A stretch of 64,000 nt of DNA, from contig NZ_RDRE01000007.1 of the NCBI RefSeq assembly GCF_003693265.1, positions 62,001 through 126,000 on the forward strand. Reading direction: 5' to 3'. Below the pieces are notes generated by a model, which saw nothing but the letters and a program-made list of their open reading frames with translations, was not told the DNA's origin and did not search any database. Made by a program: the position numbers and the translations under genes. Below are positions 49,335 to 57,191 of the stretch, piece after piece (the first letter of the stretch is position 1; each line of letters opens with the position of its first letter). The stretch comes from Corynebacterium gottingense. Lineage in GTDB: Bacteria; Actinomycetota; Actinomycetes; Mycobacteriales; Mycobacteriaceae.

Positions 49335-49727
49335 GAATGTCCTTTCGTCGCTTGACCAGTTGTGGTGTCCCCCGCCAAGGAGCCGGCGGGCGCTCCGGAA
49401 GCGATCGCGTTTCCGTGCGCAATATGTGGGACGTTCATCGCCTAAACCGGCGTGTCAATCTCTATGCGGCACTTGCTCACCGCGAGTGTTCCCCTCAAAG
49501 GCCTCGAGGTCGTGGTGGCCAAGGCATCACTGGCCTCGCACCATTCGTACGCCGCCTGCGTGCGCGACGCGACGAGTGCGGAGGGTTGGTGGGAACTACC
49601 TGGAACCCCGACTGCGCGTCAAGCGCCCAGGCACTATGTCGAACCCGCGAACAGTGTAGCGCATGACGCAACACGTGTACTTCCTACCCTTGTTTTCCGG
49701 CGAGTCGGACTGGCTAGACTAGACCGC
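49335..49727. promoter_or_regulatory. rho / acyl-CoA ligase divergent intergenic region
   Basis: These 393 bp contain no gene I can support. On the rho side (minus strand) there is a TTGACA hexamer (49458-49453) and a CCCGCC/GGCGGG hairpin (49371-49390) 37 nt before the start, so rho has a leader of about 100 nt that could carry autoregulation. On the other side, TAGACT (49715-49720) lies 7 nt before the acyl-CoA ligase ATG. Confidence 0.5.
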
Positions 49728-51500
49728 ATGCTTTCAACGATGCAGGAAGTGCCGTTCTCAGTCGCGCAGATTTTGCACTACGGGCAGCACACCCACGGGT
49801 CCACCAAGTGCACCACCTGGCGCGCGACCGGCGCAGAGGAATGCACGTTTGCGGACATTGGCGCGCGCGCCGGGGCGTTCGCCAACGCACTGCACGATGA
49901 CCTGGGGATCGACGGCGACCAGCGCGTGGCCACCTTCATGTACAACTGCGCCGAGCACCTCGAGGTGATGTTCGCCGTCGCCGCGAAGGGCGCGGTCTTC
50001 ACGCCGCTGAATATCCAGCTCATGGAGGACCAGATCGCCTACATTGTCAACCACTCCGAGGCGAAGGTCGTGGTCGCCGACCCGCGCCTCGCGCCCAAAC
50101 TCGGCCGCCTGCTCGCACACTGCCCGCTGGTAGAGACGGTCGTGTTCACCGGCCTCTACCCCATCGCGGAACCCTCGGAGGAGATTCCGGAGGGAGTTCG
50201 CACGGCGAGCTATGAGCAGCTTCTCGACGGCCGCAGCACCGTCTTCCCCTGGCCCACCCTCCCCGAAAACACGGCCGCCGCCCTGGTGTACTCCACCGCG
50301 ACGACCGGCGCGCCGAAGGGCGTGGCGTACTCGCACCGCTCGCTGTGGCTCGAGGCGACAAGCCTGCGCGCCATGGACTCGCTCGCCGTGACCCATGGCG
50401 AATCATTCCTCTGCTGCATCCCCATCTACCACGTGCTGAGCTGGGGTGTGCCCTTCGCCGCGTTCCTCGCCGGCGCGCCCCTGGTCCTGCCCGACTCGGA
50501 CATGTCCGCGCCGACGCTGGCCAAGCTCATCGCCACCACGCACCCGCGCGTCGCCCACGGCGTGCCGACACTCTGGATCCAGCTGATGGTCCACTACCTG
50601 CACAATCCCCCGGAGCGCATGAGCCTGCAGGAGCTCTACGTCGGCGGCTCCCCCGCCCCGCCCGCGCTGATCAAGATGTGGGAGGAGCGCTACGGCGTCG
50701 ACGTTGTCCACGTGTGGGGCATGACCGAAACGTCCACGGTGGGCACGGTTGCACGCCCGCCGTCGGGCGCGTCCGGCGAGGCTCGCTGGGCGTACCGCAT
50801 CTCCCAGGGCCGGTTCTCGCCGTCACTGGAGTACCGGGTGGTCAACGACGGCCAGATCATGGCCTCGACGGACCTGACCCAGGGCGAGATCCAGGTCCGC
50901 GGCAACCTCGTGGCCAAGGGCTACTACCACTCCCCGACCCAGGAGCCCGGAAAAATCGCCTCCGAGTTCCGCGGGGAGCAGATTACCGACGCCCGCAAGC
51001 ACTTCACCGCCGACGGCTGGCTCCGCACCGGTGACGTTGGCACCGTGACCAACGATGGGTTCATGACGCTCTACGACCGCGCCCGCGACGTCATCCGCTC
51101 CGGCGGCGAGTGGATTTATTCCGCACAGGTGGAAAATCTCATCATGGAGTCCGACGTCGTCGTCGAGTGCGCCGTCATCGGCATCCCCGACAAGAAGTGG
51201 GGCGAGCGCCCGCTCGCGGTGACGAAGCTGCTCAAAGGCATCGAGGCGTCCCCCGCCACCGCCGAGCGACTGCGCGCCGGGCTGGAATCGGTGCTACCCA
51301 AGTGGATGACGCCGGAATACTGGACGTTTGTGGATTCCATCGACAAAACCTCCGTGGGAAAGTTTGACAAGAAAGATCTGCGCAAGCACCTCGCCCGCGA
51401 CGAGTTCGACATCATCGCGCTGCCCGGCCCCGGCAACCGGTCGCACGGCAACCCGTCGACGGCGGAGGTGGAGGCCGCGCACGAAGAGGAGCGAAAGTGA
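49728..51500 (+). CDS. Fatty-acid--CoA ligase (AMP-binding superfamily)
   Basis: A 590-residue acyl-activating enzyme. The ATP-binding loop reads YSTATTGAPKGVAYSH, a variant of the usual YTSGTTGxPKG, then MTETSTVG, TGDVGTV and RARDVIRSGGEWIYS, and the C-terminal lysine loop KTSVGKFDKKDLR. It should form an acyl-adenylate and then a CoA thioester. The ATG at 49728 has TAGACT 7 nt upstream, so the longer reading is rejected. Its stop overlaps the moaA GTG (GTGA), making it the first gene of a molybdenum-cofactor operon. The substrate chain length is not clear. Confidence 0.9.
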   Translation: MLSTMQEVPFSVAQILHYGQHTHGSTKCTTWRATGAEECTFADIGARAGAFANALHDDLGIDGDQRVATFMYNCAEHLEVMFAVAAKGAVFTPLNIQLMEDQIAYIVNHSEAKVVVADPRLAPKLGRLLAHCPLVETVVFTGLYPIAEPSEEIPEGVRTASYEQLLDGRSTVFPWPTLPENTAAALVYSTATTGAPKGVAYSHRSLWLEATSLRAMDSLAVTHGESFLCCIPIYHVLSWGVPFAAFLAGAPLVLPDSDMSAPTLAKLIATTHPRVAHGVPTLWIQLMVHYLHNPPERMSLQELYVGGSPAPPALIKMWEERYGVDVVHVWGMTETSTVGTVARPPSGASGEARWAYRISQGRFSPSLEYRVVNDGQIMASTDLTQGEIQVRGNLVAKGYYHSPTQEPGKIASEFRGEQITDARKHFTADGWLRTGDVGTVTNDGFMTLYDRARDVIRSGGEWIYSAQVENLIMESDVVVECAVIGIPDKKWGERPLAVTKLLKGIEASPATAERLRAGLESVLPKWMTPEYWTFVDSIDKTSVGKFDKKDLRKHLARDEFDIIALPGPGNRSHGNPSTAEVEAAHEEERK

Positions 51501-52525
51501 CAGGAGCCCGCACGCTTGATGACCGCTACGGACGCACCGCCCGAGACCTCCGTGTCAGCCTGACCGACCGCTGCAACCTGCGCTGCACGTACTGCATGCC
51601 GGCAGACGGCCTCGAGTGGATGCCCACCGAGCAAGCACTCACGGACGAGGAAACCATCCGCCTCATCCGTCTCGCCGTCGAGTCGCTGGGCATCCGCCAG
51701 GTCCGCTTCACCGGTGGCGAGCCGCTCCTGCGCAAGTCGCTCGAGCAGATTGTCGCCGCGACGAAGCGCATGCGTATCGACGCCACGCCCACCCCTCCCA
51801 CCACCGCCCTCACCACCAACGCGCTCGGCCTGGCGCGCCGCGCCTCCGCGCTCGCCGATGCGGGGCTGGACCGCATCAACGTGTCCCTAGACACCACGAG
51901 CCCGGACCTGTTCACGCGCCTGACGCGCCGCGACCGCATCCACGACGTTTTCGCGGGCATCGACGCCGCCCTCGCCGCCGGCCTGACCCCCGTCAAGGTC
52001 AACGCGGTGGTCATGCCGGGGGTGAACGAGGACGGGATCCTCGACCTCGTCGACTTCGCCCTGGACAAGGGACTCCAGCTGCGCTTCATCGAGCAGATGC
52101 CACTGGGGCCGCGGGAAAACTGGCGACGCAGCGACATGGTGACGGCCACCGACATCCTCGCCCGGGTCGAGGAACGCTACGCGCTCTCGCCCGCCGAATC
52201 ACCGCGCGGCTCGGCACCCGCCGCCCTGTGGAACATCACGGACGGCACCCGCTCGGGCACCCTGGGGGTCATCGCATCGGTGACGCACCCGTTCTGTGGT
52301 GCCTGCGACCGCACGCGCCTCACCACAGATGGCGCGGTCCGCTCCTGCCTATTCTCTTCAACCGCGGACGAGGTGTCGCTGCGCGACCTCATGCGCGCAG
52401 GAGCCTCGGACGACGAACTTGCCGACGCCTGGGCCCAGGCCATGTGGCTGAAGAAGCCAGGTCACGGCATTGACGACGAAGGCTTCCTCCAGCCCGAACG
52501 CCTCATGAGCGAGATCGGCGGCTAA
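51497..52525 (+). CDS. moaA: GTP 3',8-cyclase MoaA
   Basis: A 342-residue radical SAM enzyme that starts molybdenum-cofactor synthesis from GTP. The SAM cluster is DRCNLRCTYCMPADG; the C-terminal cluster Cys are in HPFCGACDRTRL and VRSCLF. FTGGEPLLRKSL, and the C-terminal double glycine (EIGG) needed for activity, are present. The GTG start overlaps the acyl-CoA ligase stop. moeA follows after 3 bp. Confidence 0.96.
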   Translation: MTGARTLDDRYGRTARDLRVSLTDRCNLRCTYCMPADGLEWMPTEQALTDEETIRLIRLAVESLGIRQVRFTGGEPLLRKSLEQIVAATKRMRIDATPTPPTTALTTNALGLARRASALADAGLDRINVSLDTTSPDLFTRLTRRDRIHDVFAGIDAALAAGLTPVKVNAVVMPGVNEDGILDLVDFALDKGLQLRFIEQMPLGPRENWRRSDMVTATDILARVEERYALSPAESPRGSAPAALWNITDGTRSGTLGVIASVTHPFCGACDRTRLTTDGAVRSCLFSSTADEVSLRDLMRAGASDDELADAWAQAMWLKKPGHGIDDEGFLQPERLMSEIGG

Positions 52526-52528
52526 CCC

Positions 52529-53791
52529 ATGCGCGCCCACCACCCCGGAGAAGGCCAGGGCACACGGCCGAGCGTTACCGAACACCTCGAACGCGTGCTC
52601 TCGCTCGCCCACCCGCGCGTCGAACGCGACGTCCCGCTCGACGCCGCAGCCGGCCTCGTGCTCGCCTCCGACGTCAGCGCAGCGCTCGCCGTTCCCCCGT
52701 TTGACAACTCCGCCGTCGACGGGTTCGCCGTCCACGCGTCAGACCTCCCCGCCCCCGGCCCGTGGACGCTCCCGGTCGCGGGCGACGTCCCCGCCGGCTC
52801 GCCCGCACTCGCCTGCCCCGCGGGCCACGCCATCCGGGTCATGACGGGCGCCCCCGTCGACGGAGCCGACTCCGACCTGATTGTCGTCCCGGTCGAGCAG
52901 ACCAGCATCCCCCGCGGCCCGCACCCGCTCCCGCAGCACGTGACCATCAACGAAGCCGACACCTCGCGCAGCCACATCCGGCGCGCCGGCGAGAACGTCC
53001 GCCCCGGCACGCGGATAGCCAGCCGCGGCACGCTTTGCGACGCCCCTACGCTCGCCGCGTGCGTCTCCACCGGCATTCGCACCGTCGACGTCTTCGCGGC
53101 GCCTCGCATCGCCGTCGTGTCCACGGGGAGCGAACTCGTGCCCTGGCCCGGCGCGGTCAGCGGCCCGCAGATCCCCGACTCGAACCTGCCAATGCTCGCA
53201 GAACTGGCCGCCGCAGCGACCGGGCACCGCGGGACCGTCCAGCGCTTCCACGCCAACGACGCCGCCACCGACGCCGCGGACCTCCTTGCCCGCGCCGCCG
53301 CATCCTCAGACCTGGTCATTACTTCCGGCGGCGTCAGCGCCGGAGCGTTCGATGTGGTCCGCGCGGTGGCGGAGGACGAGGCGAGCGGGTCGATGTGGTT
53401 CGGCCACGTTGCGCAACGCCCCGGCAGCCCACAGGGGGCCGGCACGTTCCGCGGCACCCCAATGGTGTGCCTGCCGGGCAATCCGGTTGCCGCCTACGTC
53501 TCGTTCGTCCTGTACGCCGCGCCGTTGATTGCAGCCCACGCCGGTCGCACTGACCGACTGCGTCTCGCCGAGCGTCCGCGGGTTGTGGCCGAGCGTGCAC
53601 CCGGGTTCCCGTCGACATCGAGGCCGGACACGACGTTCGCGGTTCCCGTCCGGCTGCGGTACGACGGCGACCGGGCGGTGGCGGAGCCGTTTTCGGCGGC
53701 GACGAGCTCGAGTTTCGTGGCATCGTTGGCGGGTGTGGACGGGCTCGCTGTCGTCGATAAGCACTCTGGCCCAGTACACGTATATCTCTAA
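52529..53791 (+). CDS. moeA: Molybdopterin molybdenumtransferase MoeA (copy 1)
   Basis: A 420-residue enzyme inserting molybdate into adenylated molybdopterin. Motifs: PFDNSAVDGFAVHA, GAPVDGADSDLIVVP, ISTGSELV-type segment as VVSTGSELVP, SGGVSAGAFD and CLPGNPVAAYVSF. The C-terminal domain is present, so the protein is complete. A second MoeA lies at 59297. It is between moaA and moaC in one operon, with 3-nt and 5-nt gaps. Confidence 0.93.
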   Translation: MRAHHPGEGQGTRPSVTEHLERVLSLAHPRVERDVPLDAAAGLVLASDVSAALAVPPFDNSAVDGFAVHASDLPAPGPWTLPVAGDVPAGSPALACPAGHAIRVMTGAPVDGADSDLIVVPVEQTSIPRGPHPLPQHVTINEADTSRSHIRRAGENVRPGTRIASRGTLCDAPTLAACVSTGIRTVDVFAAPRIAVVSTGSELVPWPGAVSGPQIPDSNLPMLAELAAAATGHRGTVQRFHANDAATDAADLLARAAASSDLVITSGGVSAGAFDVVRAVAEDEASGSMWFGHVAQRPGSPQGAGTFRGTPMVCLPGNPVAAYVSFVLYAAPLIAAHAGRTDRLRLAERPRVVAERAPGFPSTSRPDTTFAVPVRLRYDGDRAVAEPFSAATSSSFVASLAGVDGLAVVDKHSGPVHVYL

Positions 53792-53799
53792 GGAGCATG

Positions 53800-54297
53800 A
53801 TGGAATTCACCCACTTGAACGGCGCTGGCGAGGCCTACATGGTCGACGTCACGGAGAAGCGGCCGACCGTGCGCACGGCGACGGCGCAGGGCGAGGTCGC
53901 GTGCTCGCCCGAGGTGATGGCGGCGCTGGCGAACGGAACCGTGCCGAAGGGCGACGTGCTCGCGGTGGCGCGCGTCGCCGGGATCGCCGCTGCGAAGCGC
54001 GTGCCAGAGTTGCTGCCGCTGGCGCACACGATTGGCGTGCACGGCTGCGCGGTCGAGATTGCGCTGCGCGAGGACCACGTGTTTATCCAGGCGACGGTGC
54101 GCACTGCTGACCGTACCGGCGTGGAGATGGAGGCGCTCACAGCGGTGAACGTCGCCGCGCTGTCGATCGTGGACATGGTGAAGGGTGTGGACCGGTCCGC
54201 GTACATCCGCCGCTGCGGCATTACGGCGAAGTCGGGTGGGCGCTCCGGTGACTGGTCGCGCGAGCTGCCCACGCTGCGCGAGCAGCCGGAGGCGTAG
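53800..54297 (+). CDS. moaC: Cyclic pyranopterin monophosphate synthase MoaC
   Basis: A 165-residue enzyme that, after MoaA, forms cyclic pyranopterin monophosphate. The start is at the second of two ATGs (53797, 53800), since AAGGAG is 4 nt from it. Motifs: MVDVTEKRPTVRTA, KRVPELLPLAHTI, CAVEIAL, DMVKGVDR. Length is standard. mobA follows after 3 bp. Confidence 0.95.
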   Translation: MEFTHLNGAGEAYMVDVTEKRPTVRTATAQGEVACSPEVMAALANGTVPKGDVLAVARVAGIAAAKRVPELLPLAHTIGVHGCAVEIALREDHVFIQATVRTADRTGVEMEALTAVNVAALSIVDMVKGVDRSAYIRRCGITAKSGGRSGDWSRELPTLREQPEA

Positions 54298-54300
54298 CGC

Positions 54301-54900
54301 GTGTCGCTCGGCGTCATCGTCCTCGCTGGCGGCAGGTCCACGCGCATGGGCGCGGAGAAGGCGCAGGTCAAACTCGACGGCCAGCGGCTGGTCGACCACG
54401 TCATCGCCTCGTTGCCGGACGATGCGGACGTCGTGGTGGTGTCCCCATTCCCGCTGGGACTGCGCGGCGTCAGCCAGGTCGCAGAGGACCCGCCGTTCGG
54501 CGGCCCCGTCGCGGGGATTGCCGCGGGTCTGGGCGCGCTCGAAACCGACCTCGTCGGCGTGATCGCCGTGGACGCTCCCCGGTCCGGCGCGCTGCTGCCC
54601 TGCCTGGTGCGCACCCTCACCGACAAGGAGACCGACGTCGCTGCGGTCGAAGCCGAAGACGGCTACTTGCAGCCGTTGTGCGCCGTCTGGCACCGCGCAG
54701 CGCTGCTCCGGGCGCTCGAGCGCGCGGGGGCAAGCGGTGTCGCCGCAAAGCGGCTTTTCGACGCCCCCACGCAGGTGGCGCGCGTACCCGGCGACGGCCG
54801 CGAGCAGGACTACGACACCCCAGAGGAACTGGGCGCCCTCGGTGAGGTCGAACTCGGCCCCACTCATGCGTCCAACCAATCGTCGAAGCATTCGCCGTAA
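54301..54900 (+). CDS. mobA: Molybdenum cofactor guanylyltransferase, MobA-like
   Basis: A 199-residue nucleotidyltransferase that probably adds GMP or CMP to the cofactor. LAGGRSTRMGAEKAQV is the family's loop with Glu in place of the usual Asp, and VIAVDAPRSG is the metal motif. The start is GTG, with GGAGG 8 nt upstream. The last 37 bp overlap the convergent HNH gene. It contains one copy of the 12-mer. Confidence 0.9.
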   Translation: MSLGVIVLAGGRSTRMGAEKAQVKLDGQRLVDHVIASLPDDADVVVVSPFPLGLRGVSQVAEDPPFGGPVAGIAAGLGALETDLVGVIAVDAPRSGALLPCLVRTLTDKETDVAAVEAEDGYLQPLCAVWHRAALLRALERAGASGVAAKRLFDAPTQVARVPGDGREQDYDTPEELGALGEVELGPTHASNQSSKHSP

Positions 54901-56150
54901 TCTGGCAGCTCCGCCATGACGCGGGCATCGTCGTCGCGCAACGGGGTGCGTCGGTCCCGCGAGACCCAACGCGCGCCGTCGGGACCGACGAAGTGGATGT
55001 CGTCGCCCTGCCGCAGAATTCGTATTTCCCCGTCGGAGACCATGGAGTGGCACGAACTGCACAGCGGGAGGAGGTTGTCCAGGTCGGTCAGCCCACCGTT
55101 GGCCCAGTCGTCGATGTGGTGCGCCTCGATGAAGTGGTCATGCGTGCATCCAGGCATGGCGCATTGGCTTCCCCACATCGCGGAGAGCGCCTGCATCTGG
55201 GTTTTGCTCGCCAACCTGCGCTTTCTCCCGTAATTGAGTATCAGCCCGTGGGTGTCCGCGAGCACGCCGCGCGCCTCTGCGTTCGCCGCGATGTTTGCCA
55301 GCCTGAACGCCGGCACCGAAGTGTTGTTGGGCAAATATCCCCGCCCCTGGGTGTCCATCATGATGGTCACCTGCGCCGCCGGGGCGAGCTTGGTCGACCT
55401 GGCCATCCCCGAGCGGACCAGCTGCACCATCCCCATCAGCGACGCGAGCAGCAGCCGCTGCGGAGGCAGACCCGTCCCCGATTTCAGCAGGTCAGCCTGC
55501 GCGGCGTCCGGGAGGTCGGCGACCTTGTCCAGCGCCGCGTCCAGCTTGGCGTGGTCCAGCATGCCGTCCGCATCCAGGTAGTCGCGCATGTCGCTCATCC
55601 CGGCGTGGTACGCCAGCGCCCCTGCCTTCAGCGCCGCTTTGAACTGCGCTCCGTCGACAGCGCTCATCGTGCCCCAGATTCGAGTCTTCTCCCCATCCTC
55701 CCTCAGCTGCAGTCCATTGGCGGAGTGCGTGGATCCGCCCGAATCGTTCTCCATGCTGCCCGCCAGCGCCTGCTTGAGCCCGTGGTAACCCAGCTCAACC
55801 GCCTGCTCAACAAGCACCGCCTCGTTGTCCGGCGTGATGTACTTCAGGACAAGCCTGACCGTCGAATAATCAAGCTCCCCACCAGCAAACGCCTCACGAA
55901 GCAGCTCGTATGGGCGCAGCTTGCGGGCAACATCAGCGTATTCGTAGGCGCGGGACTTCTTCATCCTGCAGTAACGGATGAGCCACGCCGCGGTGCTGCG
56001 GCACCCGGTTTCGCCAGCGTAGTCTGCCTCATCAAACTGCCCTATCGCATCCAGCACCGCAGCGTGGCTCTGGCTCAGCGCGTGGCTCGCTTTCACTATC
56101 TCCGCCGAGAGCGCTTTGAGGCTCTTCGGCCGCTCCAAGGTGGTAGTCAT
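54864..56150 (-). CDS. DUF222/HNH endonuclease domain protein (13E12 type)
   Basis: A 428-residue protein of the actinobacterial 13E12 group. The N-terminal DUF222 region (TAAWLIRYCRMKKSRAYEYA and RLVLKYITPDN) is followed by the C-terminal HNH site CAMPGCTHDHFIEAHHIDDWANGG and LLPLCSSCH, with the Zn-ligating cysteines. Such genes occur in several copies in corynebacterial genomes and may be mobile, but no flanking repeat is seen. Base composition looks lower in G+C than neighbours. GGAGACGGGAC precedes the start. Role unknown. Confidence 0.88.
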   Translation of the reverse strand: MTTTLERPKSLKALSAEIVKASHALSQSHAAVLDAIGQFDEADYAGETGCRSTAAWLIRYCRMKKSRAYEYADVARKLRPYELLREAFAGGELDYSTVRLVLKYITPDNEAVLVEQAVELGYHGLKQALAGSMENDSGGSTHSANGLQLREDGEKTRIWGTMSAVDGAQFKAALKAGALAYHAGMSDMRDYLDADGMLDHAKLDAALDKVADLPDAAQADLLKSGTGLPPQRLLLASLMGMVQLVRSGMARSTKLAPAAQVTIMMDTQGRGYLPNNTSVPAFRLANIAANAEARGVLADTHGLILNYGRKRRLASKTQMQALSAMWGSQCAMPGCTHDHFIEAHHIDDWANGGLTDLDNLLPLCSSCHSMVSDGEIRILRQGDDIHFVGPDGARWVSRDRRTPLRDDDARVMAELPDYGECFDDWLDA

Positions 56151-56310
56151 TGTCCCGTCTCCAAATCATCGATCTCATGTTTGTGCGAACAGTAACACCC
56201 TCACCGAACAAGGAGTCCAAAATTTTCGAACATAGCAGGTAACGGCGCATACTCTGGCCGAACATTCTCCCCTTAAAACCCGCCACATTTACGCACACAC
56301 ATGCATTCGG

Positions 56311-56330
56311 TTTTCCGCCCGTGCGGAAAA
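56311..56330. promoter_or_regulatory. Palindrome copy 1 upstream of modA
   Basis: TTTTCCGC and GCGGAAAA separated by CCGT, a perfect 8-bp dyad. It lies between the divergent HNH and modA genes, so it cannot be a terminator for either. Consensus with the other two copies is TTCCGC-[AC][CT]GT-GCGGAA. Confidence 0.6.
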
Positions 56331-56346
56331 ATCGGCCCGCCAGAAA

Positions 56347-56362
56347 TTCCGCCTGTGCGGAA
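56347..56362. promoter_or_regulatory. Palindrome copy 2 upstream of modA
   Basis: TTCCGC and GCGGAA separated by CTGT, 34 bp from copy 1 centre to centre. The -10-like TACAAT of modA is at 56420-56425, so both copies lie upstream of the promoter. Confidence 0.6.
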
Positions 56363-56447
56363 AAACCGGCCCATCGCACCGCGCCGTTGCGCCCACCCCT
56401 GCGTGGTAGATTCTCTCCGTACAATTCGCCGCCACAAAGGAGCCGCC

Positions 56448-57191
56448 GTGCGCGCCGTTCACACCGCCATCGCCGCGACCGCGCTCGCATCCCTGCTCGC
56501 CTCGTGCGCAAGCGACCCCGTTCCCGGCGGCAGCGAGGCAGTGGTCGTCCTCGGCGCGGCGTCGACAAGAGTCCTCAACGACGAGATGCGCACGCTTATC
56601 GACGCCCCACTCACCTTCAACAACGCAGGCTCCTCCACCCTCGTGCAGCAGCTGCGCGACGGCGCACCCGGCGACGTGCTCATCACCGCCGACCAGAAAA
56701 ACATGGACGACGCGGTGCGCGCGGGCGTGGCGCGCGACCCCGAGGTCGTGGCGACGAATTCGATGGTGCTCGTAGTTCCGAAGGGAAACCCGGCGGGCGT
56801 GCGCAGCGCCGATGACCTGGAGCGCGACGACGTGAACTTTGTCATGTGCGACGCCCAGGTCCCCTGCGGCGCGGTGTCGCAGCAGCTTCTCCGCGCCAAC
56901 TCGCTCGACGTTCACCCCGTCTCGTTGGAGCACAACGTGGCAGACACGCTGGGCAAAGTGGTCTCGGGCGAAGCCGACGCCGCGTTCGTGTACCGCACCG
57001 ACGCGGCTGCGGCGGGCGGCGACGTGGACACCGTCGACATTCCGCACGCCGCCGAGTTCCCGAACTCCCTGGTCGCGGGCGTCGTCACGAGCTCCGAGCA
57101 CCCGGGCGAGGCCGGCGAACTGGTGCACCGACTCCACAGCCCGCAGGCGCGCGAGATGTGGGAGCAGTCCGGCTTCACACCGGCGGCATGA
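56448..57191 (+). CDS. modA: Molybdate ABC transporter substrate-binding lipoprotein
   Basis: A 247-residue lipoprotein binding molybdate outside the cell. The signal peptide ends in the lipobox LLASC at residues 19-23. Family features are GAASTRVLNDEM, FNNAGSSTLVQQL, GAPGDVLITADQKNMD, and YRTDAAA. The GTG at 56448 has AAAGGAG 5 nt upstream; the longer reading has no signal peptide. The stop overlaps the modBC ATG (ATGA). Contains one exact and one near copy of the 12-mer. Confidence 0.93.
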   Translation: MRAVHTAIAATALASLLASCASDPVPGGSEAVVVLGAASTRVLNDEMRTLIDAPLTFNNAGSSTLVQQLRDGAPGDVLITADQKNMDDAVRAGVARDPEVVATNSMVLVVPKGNPAGVRSADDLERDDVNFVMCDAQVPCGAVSQQLLRANSLDVHPVSLEHNVADTLGKVVSGEADAAFVYRTDAAAAGGDVDTVDIPHAAEFPNSLVAGVVTSSEHPGEAGELVHRLHSPQAREMWEQSGFTPAA

